A DNA stretch of 52,641 bases from JAYWDA01 sp043779185 (GTDB lineage: Bacteria; Bdellovibrionota; Bdellovibrionia; Bdellovibrionales; Bdellovibrionaceae). This document shows positions 24,976 through 32,051 of the stretch, in pieces. The stretch spans positions 1 through 52,641 of the forward strand of contig JAYWEQ010000028.1 in assembly GCA_043779185.1 (NCBI GenBank). The letters run 5' to 3'. Made by a program: the position numbers and the translations under genes. The notes under the pieces were generated by a model. That model saw only the letters and a program-made list of their open reading frames with translations. It ran no database searches and was not told where the DNA came from. Every line of letters begins with the position of its first letter. The first letter of the stretch is position 1.

Positions 24976-26170
24976 TGACAGTCCGTCCTTTGATAATAAT
25001 CGCAATAGAACCTTCATGGACAATATAATCATCCTTCGGGGTGAATACGGGTCGATTAAACCGCAGACTTTTTACACTTTGTAAATTTTCAACAAGCTGC
25101 TGAATATTAGGAGTCTGCTGGGCTTTTCGAAGCGCTATTTCTTTGGCTTGATGGCCATTTCCAGAATTTTCTAAAATTCCTAGCAAAGTAAGATCTATTT
25201 TTTTTGCGGCAAAAATTTCTTTAAGCTTTAAATAAGTTTGATTGTAGGCTTCGACAGGAATTTCCATCGTCCCCAGCGCATAATCGCTATGAGGATCAAT
25301 TAAATCATGAAATACATTGGTCACACCCGTCCCCGTCGACGCCAAAGCCAGAAGTAATCTTGAATAATCACGGCTGTAGATAATTTCATGAACTCCGGCT
25401 AATTTTAAATACTGATCCATACTGTTATCCAAAATTTCTGCCGCAATCGACGTGCCTTTTGCAATATTACTTAAGGTCATGGCCGTCATCACCGTGCGCG
25501 CATCAGCTTCCGTTCGCGTCGGTATCGCACCTTTGGGTCCCGGCGTGGCATCTGCCAGAATTAAAATTTTCTGGGCTCGTTCAGGAGCTGCTCGGCGGAT
25601 CACATCGATCGTAAAGAAATCACCTTTGATGACTTTTAATTTCTTAAGCTCTGGAAAATCATGAAGGGCTTCGATTTCAGAATCAGAAACATTGTTAATT
25701 AGAACAATGTTCGCAGCTATCATATGAGGATTTGATTTTAAGATATGATTCAGCAGGGAATGCATTTCTGGCTTCCACCCGCAGATGATAAAATGGTTTT
25801 TTAGTTGATCCGTGTCCACTTGTCCCCTCCTATCACGCAAAGCTTTTTCTAAAAATACTGATGAAATTTTAGCAGTGACGATTCCAATTCCAGCGACGCC
25901 TCCAAGCATCATCAAACTGGCCCACAGACGTCCTTCTGGTGTGACAGGGTATCGATCCCCATAACCAACGGTTAAAATCGTAACAATACCCCACCACAAA
26001 CCTTCGGTGTAGTTGGTGATATTGGCCCCTTGAGCATTTCGTTCGTAAGCCGTGACAACCCAAGGAATGGTGATCCACATAAAGACGATAAAACTGACCG
26101 AAGTGGTGAACGGATTAGCTCGGAGGATTTTTGAAAAATCCCTTAAGAATGTATTGACCCGTTGACCCAT
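24962..26170 (-). CDS. Two-TM K+ channel with RCK (TrkA-N/TrkA-C) domains, MthK-like
   Basis: A 402-residue channel subunit. TM1 is about residues 22-42, the pore loop carries the K+ selectivity filter TVGYGD (67-72), and TM2 is about 82-107 with Gly-rich hinge GGVAGIGIV. A cytosolic RCK domain starts at NHFIICGWKPEMHSLLNHIL, close to the MthK signature ICGW; GDFFTIDVIRRA and the ILADATPG strand follow. A TrkA-C-like part (MEIPVEAYNQTYLKLKEIF, then DDYIVHEGSIAIIIKG) ends the chain, with an inserted helix of about 30 residues rich in Gln and Lys. RCK domains gate the pore on Ca2+, nucleotide or pH. The CNBD gene overlaps its 3' end. Confidence 0.9.
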   Translation of the reverse strand: MGQRVNTFLRDFSKILRANPFTTSVSFIVFMWITIPWVVTAYERNAQGANITNYTEGLWWGIVTILTVGYGDRYPVTPEGRLWASLMMLGGVAGIGIVTAKISSVFLEKALRDRRGQVDTDQLKNHFIICGWKPEMHSLLNHILKSNPHMIAANIVLINNVSDSEIEALHDFPELKKLKVIKGDFFTIDVIRRAAPERAQKILILADATPGPKGAIPTRTEADARTVMTAMTLSNIAKGTSIAAEILDNSMDQYLKLAGVHEIIYSRDYSRLLLALASTGTGVTNVFHDLIDPHSDYALGTMEIPVEAYNQTYLKLKEIFAAKKIDLTLLGILENSGNGHQAKEIALRKAQQTPNIQQLVENLQSVKSLRFNRPVFTPKDDYIVHEGSIAIIIKGRTVNGNT

Positions 26171-26246
26171 CTTCCCAGTTTAAAAGTTTACTGAGTGGAG
26201 TCAAAATAACCGGCGGCCAGTTAACCTTATGTGGACTTTGGTCAAA

Positions 26247-27143
26247 CTATTCAAAGATTAAGGGCAGAGTGATTTTTGACGGCGCTTTCGCAGCCGGAAA
26301 TTTTAAGCTTTTATTAAAAGCCTTCAGCCAACTCATAAAAAACCGTTTCTGCTGAAATGGATTTTCTAGGCCTTGAACCGTATTGGTCAGAATTTTTGCT
26401 AACCGGACCTGGCCATTGGCGCTGACTGAATAGCGCACTGACACGGTCCCATGCACGGCCCCCATCTGCTGGAAGTAAGGCTGGGAATCTGCCAGCAGAC
26501 CAGAGATAACTTTTTCAACAGCACCGACGCTGAGACCGCCGACAACATAGGGTCTTGGTTGAACAAACCAGCCATGAATCACCAAACGAGCATCCATAGG
26601 GTCAATAACACCTTCGACTTCGGAAACACCGTGCGGAACGCGGGGGTCAAAAACAACTAAGCGATTAAATCGAGGCGATACTCTTTCCATAAATGAATTT
26701 TTTTCTTGATCGCGCTGACTGGAAAATTGTGTCCAATAATTCAAAACTTGATCTTTTAAAATTAAAGTCTCGCCACCACGAAATTTTAATTTCTTCGGTG
26801 ATAGTGAATACACAAAAGCCCATGGCCCATGCGGAACATCTGCGTGCAGATCCTGACGACATCCTTCGACGTAATAAGACAGCCACGGCGGTGAAATATC
26901 ATGACAGCCCAAATTTTCACGACCCCATTGCACAAGTTGCGAATGAAAATCCTGATAATTTTTTTTTGGAAAATAAGCATAAGCCGGTGTTCGAATCAGT
27001 CTGTACTGTTCAGGAACATGCCAATAATCCCAGACAAATCGCTTTGGGTGAGCAGCCCTTGGATCCTTAAAGGCTTCTTCAAAATGATTCCTAAGTTGAC
27101 CTGCATTTGAAAAAAATTGGTCGGTGATTAAGATTGATTTCAT
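26247..27143 (-). CDS. 2OG-Fe(II) dioxygenase fused to a TonB/AgmX-like C-terminal domain
   Basis: A 298-residue protein beginning ATG 27143, overlapping the stop of the upstream FAH-family gene (ATGA). Residues about 1-195 are a 2-oxoglutarate/Fe(II) dioxygenase: metal ligands H100-x-D102 (DLHADVPHG), GGETLI (123-128), the distal H171 (RVPHGVSEVEG) and R186 (DARLVIHGWF) for 2-oxoglutarate. Residues about 205-298 look like the TonB-C/AgmX-type periplasmic domain: a helix, GTVSVRYSVSANGQV (about 232-246), AKILTNTV, then KFPAAKAPSKITLPLIFE at the very end. No signal peptide or transmembrane segment is seen, so the location of the second domain is puzzling. Substrate unknown; prolyl or lysyl hydroxylation are family possibilities. 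Confidence 0.75.
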   Translation of the reverse strand: MKSILITDQFFSNAGQLRNHFEEAFKDPRAAHPKRFVWDYWHVPEQYRLIRTPAYAYFPKKNYQDFHSQLVQWGRENLGCHDISPPWLSYYVEGCRQDLHADVPHGPWAFVYSLSPKKLKFRGGETLILKDQVLNYWTQFSSQRDQEKNSFMERVSPRFNRLVVFDPRVPHGVSEVEGVIDPMDARLVIHGWFVQPRPYVVGGLSVGAVEKVISGLLADSQPYFQQMGAVHGTVSVRYSVSANGQVRLAKILTNTVQGLENPFQQKRFFMSWLKAFNKSLKFPAAKAPSKITLPLIFE

Positions 27144-28120
27144 CGCGCCTGAACAGTTTGAAAAATACGTCCAAAAATACTTTCACCTTTTTCATTATTC
27201 ATCAGAATTTCGATGGTATCGCCAGACTTCATAAACGGAGTTTTTATTTCTCCAGTTTTAATTTGTTCCAGGGTTCTTTTTTCTGCCAAACAACTGGAAC
27301 CCATCGCTTCATCTTCGTTAGACACTGTCCCACTTCCTATTAATGTCCCAGCCACTAAATTTCTAGTTTTTGCAGCATGGGATATCAGGTCTCCGAAATG
27401 AAAGTGCATGGCTCCCGCATTGGCTTTTCCAAAAAATTCTTTATTATAATTAACATGTAACGGCAAATGGACTCGGCCATTTTTCCAGGCTGACGAAAGC
27501 TCATCGGCTGTCACTGCGAATGGAGACAAAGCTTTCGTTGGCTTACTTTGGAAAAAACCAAACCCTTGGCCAAGTTCTCCGGGAATTAAGCCCCTTAAAG
27601 AAACATCGTTAATTAAAACGAAAAGTTTAATATGTTTTAAAGCGTCATCAGGATGGGTACCCATCGGAACAAAGTCAGTGATGACTCCAATTTCAGCTTC
27701 AAAATCAGTTCCATGTTTAAAATCTAATTGCGGAATATTTTCCGTAGGTGCCAAGAATTGGCCGCTTTCTGCCTGATACATCAGGGGCACCGTCAGTAAG
27801 GTCTCTGGCGGCTCAGCGTTTCGGGCTTTTCGAACAAGCTTTATGTGATGAATAAAGGCAGAGCCATCGGCAAAAAGCCAAGTGCGCGGCATCGCTGCGT
27901 GAAAGTCTTCTTCTTGAACAGTAAAAGCGTCCTTTAGTTTTCCATCATTCAGATCCTGATACAGCTGGTTCAATGGAGCTTCAACATCAGACCATTTTTC
28001 CATGGCCTCTCGCAAAGAGGGAACAATTTGCGTCGCCTTCACCGCTTTTTTTAAATCGCGGCTGACGACACATAGCTTTCCATCAGGAATCATTGTGGAT
28101 TTAAGGGTGCCTAATTTCAT
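27140..28120 (-). CDS. Fumarylacetoacetate hydrolase family protein
   Basis: A 326-residue protein. The FAH fold metal site is visible: FEAEIGVITDF (E141, E143), INDVSLR (D172) and a Lys in SKPTKALSPFAV, followed by the family loops GAMHFHFGDLISHAAKT and GTLIGSGTVSNEDEAMGSSCLAEKR. An N-terminal SH3-like part (residues 1-75) is present as in eukaryotic-type and bacterial FahA-like enzymes. The most likely reaction is hydrolysis of fumarylacetoacetate to fumarate and acetoacetate in tyrosine breakdown, supported by a maleylacetoacetate-isomerase gene about 1.4 kb away on the opposite strand. Other FAH-family reactions remain possible. Its start overlaps the preceding stop by one base (TGATG). 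Confidence 0.85.
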   Translation of the reverse strand: MKLGTLKSTMIPDGKLCVVSRDLKKAVKATQIVPSLREAMEKWSDVEAPLNQLYQDLNDGKLKDAFTVQEEDFHAAMPRTWLFADGSAFIHHIKLVRKARNAEPPETLLTVPLMYQAESGQFLAPTENIPQLDFKHGTDFEAEIGVITDFVPMGTHPDDALKHIKLFVLINDVSLRGLIPGELGQGFGFFQSKPTKALSPFAVTADELSSAWKNGRVHLPLHVNYNKEFFGKANAGAMHFHFGDLISHAAKTRNLVAGTLIGSGTVSNEDEAMGSSCLAEKRTLEQIKTGEIKTPFMKSGDTIEILMNNEKGESIFGRIFQTVQAR

Positions 28121-28695
28121 CAGTCAAAAGTAAAAAGAAGGTTAGCACCGATGGCGCGGTAGTTGCCAAAATTGTCAGCCACATCCCCAGGAATAGTTTC
28201 GAAATAGATCGTCGCCCCTAGTTGAGGCATAAATTTGAAAGTCGCCCCCAGCTGCAGTGGCAGCAATAAAGATTTCGCTGCCGTCACCGTGCACGTGACT
28301 CCGTTATTGAGTTCACACTTCTTATCTAAAATAAAAGAAATCACTGGCCCGGCAAAAACACTTCCGTAATCTTCAAATTTGTAAAGTGCTTGAATTGGAA
28401 TATCAAAATAAGTCAGAGTTAAAGTACCGATACTGGTGATGCCTGCAGCCTTCACAGTCAAATCGACATTTCTAGAGGTATAAAGTAGACCGGATCGAAT
28501 TTGAAAGGCTCCATTAACAGGAAACTGACCCACTCCACCTAATTGAAAATCCGTTTTCGAATCGGCCGTCACGCCAGAAGTGCTGGCATCTGCTGACTGC
28601 GAACGCACACCGGCCTCAATGCCAAAGTCTGCCGCCTGTGCCACTGAAAAAAAACACAATGAAGAAATTATAAGGACATATAAAAGGCGAGTCAC
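28120..28695 (-). CDS. Small outer-membrane beta-barrel protein
   Basis: The start is moved to GTG 28695 because AGGAGG lies 7 bases upstream on the minus strand; the longer frame to 28716 begins before that sequence. The 191-residue product has a signal peptide (LLYVLIISSLCFFSVAQA, cut before ADFGIEAG). The mature domain alternates strands typical of an eight-stranded barrel (FGIEAGVRSQSAD, FQIRSGLLYTSRNVDL, LTYFDIPIQALYKF, GSVFAGPVISFIL, LQLGATFKFMPQLGATIYFE) and ends in ANLLFTFD. A short external loop holds a Cys pair (KKCELNNGVTCTV). It is the first gene of the FAH/dioxygenase operon. Confidence 0.75.
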   Translation of the reverse strand: MTRLLYVLIISSLCFFSVAQAADFGIEAGVRSQSADASTSGVTADSKTDFQLGGVGQFPVNGAFQIRSGLLYTSRNVDLTVKAAGITSIGTLTLTYFDIPIQALYKFEDYGSVFAGPVISFILDKKCELNNGVTCTVTAAKSLLLPLQLGATFKFMPQLGATIYFETIPGDVADNFGNYRAIGANLLFTFD

Positions 28696-28781
28696 TGAAA
28701 GCCTCCTGGAAAGCAAAAAACTCTTTACCTCATTGCAAAGAGCCCTGGGGCGACATTATTCCAACTAGAATAGAATGTCTT

Positions 28782-29474
28782 CTATTTATTGATACACCAG
28801 ACCGAATTTAAACCAAGCTCATTCACATTTTCCCAGGCGGAAATCTGCGCGTCTTCCCTTTCTAAATGATGCGCACCCACTGAGCCTCGGGCTGCTAAGA
28901 TAACCAATAAAATCGGCGCTATAATCCTTAAAGTGACCTCCACGGTGGGTGGAAATCGAGTCGTTTTAAATATGAAGGGAAAAGAATATTCAAAATAGTT
29001 CCATACACTTTTTAGGACAGAAGCGATCATAAATAAAAAAATTAAAGTCACTAAGGTTAAGGATGTTATATCAAGGTTGGGTTCATAGATTGGATCCAGC
29101 CATCGGAAATGCCGGCCTTCCCGCGCATAATGCAGAAGGCTGACAGCCGAGCTCAGTATAATTAGAACCCAGGTCAAAGAAAAATAAATTTTCAAAAACT
29201 TTGTACAAAAGCCTTCAGCGCCGCCCAACAGCAACCAGCAAGGGGCAGCAATAACAACAGGAATAAATATAAATCCTATGACCAAAAGATCAAACCTCAA
29301 GCCGACAAAAAATGCCTGCCAGATGATGCTTTTTTCGATGATTTCAAAGGAAGGCGCGCTGAGGAAAAAAAACATAAACCGAATCACAGACATTAAAATT
29401 AAGAAGCTCCCACCCATGCGAAGGGCCTGACAGAAAATTTGATTATACCTTTGACTTCGAAGGAGGGTTTCCAT
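28782..29474 (-). CDS. Membrane protein resembling the N-terminal half of LtaS-like sulfatases; no catalytic domain
   Basis: A 230-residue protein with five hydrophobic segments (about 18-38, 48-75, 82-105, 122-140 region, 170-190). The order FFVGLRFDLLVIGFIFIP, then a histidine-rich loop (YAREGRHFRWLDPIY), then ARGSVGAHHLEREDAQIS and ELGLNSVW matches the membrane half of LTA-synthase/sulfatase family proteins, which normally continue for about 350 more residues as a periplasmic transferase. Here a TAG stop ends it at that junction, and only 86 bases separate it from the next gene start. It is either a broken gene or a free-standing membrane domain. GAGGAT precedes the ATG. Confidence 0.7.
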   Translation of the reverse strand: METLLRSQRYNQIFCQALRMGGSFLILMSVIRFMFFFLSAPSFEIIEKSIIWQAFFVGLRFDLLVIGFIFIPVVIAAPCWLLLGGAEGFCTKFLKIYFSLTWVLIILSSAVSLLHYAREGRHFRWLDPIYEPNLDITSLTLVTLIFLFMIASVLKSVWNYFEYSFPFIFKTTRFPPTVEVTLRIIAPILLVILAARGSVGAHHLEREDAQISAWENVNELGLNSVWCINK

Positions 29475-29486
29475 GTAATCCTCATA

Positions 29487-30146
29487 ATGGCTTCACTTAT
29501 TCTTTACAATTATTTTCGCAGTTCCACATCATACCGAGCCAGAATTGCACTTTACCACAAAAATTTGGACTTTGAATATCGGACTGTGCATTTACTAAAT
29601 AATGGCGGTGAACAAAATGCTCAAGCCTATAAAGACTTGAATGCGATGGCGGAAGTACCTACCTTAGTTCACAATGATAAAAATATTGCCCAAACCATGG
29701 CTATCATCGAATATCTAGAGGACGTTTTTCCACAGAACCCACTCTTTCCAAAGGATCCTGTTTTAAAAGCGCAAGTTCGGCAATTTTGCGAAACGATCAA
29801 CTCTTTCATGCATCCCCTTGGAAATTTAAAAGTTCTGCAGTATTTAGGTGATCATCATCAGTACACGCAAGCGCAAAAAGAAGAATGGTTTGCCCTGTGG
29901 AATCATCGTGGCTATGCCGCTTTAGAAAAAACCTTAGAAAAAACTTCTGGAACCTTCTGCTTCGGAGATCAAGTCACCGCCGCCGATGCTTTTTTAATTC
30001 CACAAATATTTGCATCCTTAAGATTCAATGTTGATTTAAAGGCCTATCCTTTATGTCAAAAAATCAATGCTCATTGCAAACAGATCAGCGCTTTTCAAAA
30101 AGCACATCCCTTGAATCAGCCCGATTCGCCAAAAACTGGTTCCTAA
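29487..30146 (+). CDS. maiA: Maleylacetoacetate isomerase / zeta-class glutathione transferase
   Basis: The start is ATG 29487 (MASLILYNYFRSS); the upstream extension lies in the divergent gene. The 219-residue protein has the zeta-class active-site motif SSTSYRARIAL (SSCSxRVRIAL in the characterised isomerases, so Thr replaces Cys), the glutathione-binding EVPTLV and QTMAIIEYLED, and the C-terminal helical domain with GDQVTAADAFLIPQ. It would isomerise maleylacetoacetate to fumarylacetoacetate, just upstream of the FAH-family reaction in tyrosine catabolism. No homogentisate dioxygenase is in this window. The start is only 12 bases from the divergent start, so its promoter must lie within that gene. 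Confidence 0.88.
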   Translation: MASLILYNYFRSSTSYRARIALYHKNLDFEYRTVHLLNNGGEQNAQAYKDLNAMAEVPTLVHNDKNIAQTMAIIEYLEDVFPQNPLFPKDPVLKAQVRQFCETINSFMHPLGNLKVLQYLGDHHQYTQAQKEEWFALWNHRGYAALEKTLEKTSGTFCFGDQVTAADAFLIPQIFASLRFNVDLKAYPLCQKINAHCKQISAFQKAHPLNQPDSPKTGS

Positions 30147-30164
30147 ACTTCCATTAGAAGTTTT
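30145..30164. terminator. Weak hairpin between convergent maiA and ctaB
   Basis: AAACTTC-CATTA-GAAGTTT is a perfect 7-bp stem with a 5-base loop that spans both stop codons of the convergent genes. Neither side has a long T-run, so termination strength is uncertain; it could act on both strands. Confidence 0.4.
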
Positions 30165-31029
30165 GAATAACGAAGCTCCATTTATCGATGACGGGAACAA
30201 TCAGAAAAATCAACATGCTAAAGTTGGTCCATAAGAAAAAACCAAGCCAGCGCTTTTCACCGTTGGATTTATTAAAAAGATAAAATTCGTAAAGCACTTT
30301 GACTGCAAACGGCAAAACAAGAATGACATAAAGCCAATTGGCACCGACAAACCACGGCGATGCGATGGCCACAGCCGCATATAAAATTGTATAAAGTCCA
30401 ATTTGATAAAGCGTTTTAGAAATGCCCAAAGCCGTGGGCAAAGTCGGAATATTCCCTGCCCGATAATCTTCTTTGTATTTTATCGCCAAGGTCCAAAAAT
30501 GCGGCATTTGCCATAAAAACATAATTAAAAATAAGTAAACGGATTCTGAATTCCAAATATCAGGATTCACCGCTGCATAGCCAATAGTGACAGGCAGTGC
30601 CCCAGGAATTGCGCCGGGAACAGCCGCATAGATCCACTGTTTTTTTAAATAAATTGTGTACAGGCCATTATATAGAATCACAGAGGTGATCCCGACTTTA
30701 AATGCCATGGGATGACATTCATAAAGCAGCACGGCTCCTAGATAAATAAATAAAAGCGAAAGTATGAGGCCTGCGGCCGGTTTTATTTTTCCAGTCGCTA
30801 TCGGGCGATTCTGGGTCCTTGGCATCTGACGATCCAATTTGTACTCTTGAACTTGATTGAGGGCCAGGCTGCCCGAACTTAAAAGATAAAGGCCGATCAA
30901 AAATCGCACTAAGTGCTGCCATTCAAAAATATTCTCTATTTGATAGCCGGTTGCATATCCTATCATTCCCGACATCAGGACAAATACGACAATACCAAAT
31001 TTAGTAAGATCCAAGAAAGTCTTAAGCAA
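30154..31029 (-). CDS. ctaB: Protoheme IX farnesyltransferase (heme O synthase)
   Basis: A 291-residue polytopic prenyltransferase with 8-9 hydrophobic segments. The prenyl-diphosphate binding motif is NQVQEYKLDRQMPRT followed by QNRPIATG (about residues 59-80), and a second polar motif KYKEDYRAGNIPTLP sits around 187-201. It converts heme B to heme O for the cytochrome oxidase encoded just upstream in the same operon. The start is TTG 31029, with AGAGG a few bases upstream. It is the final gene of the caa3 oxidase operon. A gene for heme A synthase (ctaA) is not in the window. Confidence 0.93.
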   Translation of the reverse strand: MLKTFLDLTKFGIVVFVLMSGMIGYATGYQIENIFEWQHLVRFLIGLYLLSSGSLALNQVQEYKLDRQMPRTQNRPIATGKIKPAAGLILSLLFIYLGAVLLYECHPMAFKVGITSVILYNGLYTIYLKKQWIYAAVPGAIPGALPVTIGYAAVNPDIWNSESVYLFLIMFLWQMPHFWTLAIKYKEDYRAGNIPTLPTALGISKTLYQIGLYTILYAAVAIASPWFVGANWLYVILVLPFAVKVLYEFYLFNKSNGEKRWLGFFLWTNFSMLIFLIVPVIDKWSFVIQNF

Positions 31030-31052
31030 GAGACCTCTCGCTCAGCACCCGC

Positions 31053-31370
31053 TTAAAGGGTGCTGGTCTGAGTGATACGAGTCAAAATGTCTAGAACAGT
31101 AAAGAAATATAAAAGAAGCAAAAAGAAAAATCCACACCCAAAGATGACTCGATTTTGATTATCATCATACTTCAAACCCATGAAAAACAGCATCACAAGA
31201 GCCGCTTTGATGGTGGCAATCAGCAAAGCCACCGGTGCGGCCATGGGACCTAAAGCATGTTCGAAATAATGAGCAACCACTGTTAAAACAGTGAGCACAT
31301 AAAGGGCGACAGCCACTTTGATGTAGATACTCATCGGTGTGACATGATGTTCGTTATGGTTTGATGCCAT
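31053..31370 (-). CDS. ctaF: Cytochrome c oxidase subunit IV (CtaF/CoxD)
   Basis: A 105-residue protein with three transmembrane helices (about 14-34, 43-62 and 76-96) and a His-rich N-terminus (NHNEHH). The motif IKAALVMLFFMGLKYD is the recognisable signature of the prokaryotic oxidase subunit IV family. AAGGAG lies 8 bases before the ATG. It lies 15 bases after subunit III and 23 bases before ctaB. The subunit is accessory and probably stabilises the oxidase complex. Confidence 0.9.
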   Translation of the reverse strand: MASNHNEHHVTPMSIYIKVAVALYVLTVLTVVAHYFEHALGPMAAPVALLIATIKAALVMLFFMGLKYDDNQNRVIFGCGFFFLLLLYFFTVLDILTRITQTSTL

Positions 31371-31385
31371 TGTTAGAACTCCTTT

Positions 31386-32051
31386 TTAACCAATCAAATA
31401 AAGTAAAGGGAATAGAAAAATCCAAACTAAATCGACGATATGCCAGAAAATCCCCACACCCTCGACCGGTGTATAATACTCGGCACTGAATTCACCTTTG
31501 GCTGTACGGATAAGAACCCAAGTAATGACACCCATCCCGCATAAGACATGAATTCCATGAAGGCCCGTCATGCAAAAATAGAAACCAAAATACATTCCTA
31601 AATTTTCATGGATGGCGTGGGCATGTTCAACATTCAAAAATCGACCGGGCAATAATCCGTGTTCAAACTTTTGCGAATACTCAAGATACTTGATGACCAT
31701 AAAAATCGCGCCACAAAGGATGGTCAAAGCCAGCGACACGACGGCTTTGTTTTTCTGATTTTTTTGGCAGTAGTAAATTCCTAAAGCCATCGTCAACGAA
31801 GACGTGATAAGGACCATTGTATTGATAAATCCCATTTTCCAATCAAGATGACTAGCGCCTTCCGCAAACATTTCTGGGTATTTTTGATGAAAAATCGCGT
31901 AGCCAACAAACAGCCCACCAAACATCAAAATTTCCGTCACCATAAAAAGCCAGATGCCCTGCTTGGCGGTCTCAAATTCATGATTCGCATCACGAAAGTG
32001 ATGGGCGAAATGATGTTTGCCTGGCTGATGAACTGAATTATCGGTACTCAT
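31386..32051 (-). CDS. ctaE: Cytochrome c oxidase subunit III
   Basis: A 221-residue protein with five transmembrane helices, the short form of subunit III lacking the first two helices. Family marks are KQGIWLFMVTEILMFGGLF, the lipid/entry-region Glu in that helix, GMYFGFYFCMTGLHGIHVLCG and the C-terminal VEGVGIFWHIVDLVWIFLFPL. A His-rich N-terminus (KHHFAHHF) precedes. The start overlaps the 3' end of subunit I by 14 bases, so the two are translationally coupled. Confidence 0.93.
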   Translation of the reverse strand: MSTDNSVHQPGKHHFAHHFRDANHEFETAKQGIWLFMVTEILMFGGLFVGYAIFHQKYPEMFAEGASHLDWKMGFINTMVLITSSLTMALGIYYCQKNQKNKAVVSLALTILCGAIFMVIKYLEYSQKFEHGLLPGRFLNVEHAHAIHENLGMYFGFYFCMTGLHGIHVLCGMGVITWVLIRTAKGEFSAEYYTPVEGVGIFWHIVDLVWIFLFPLLYLIG

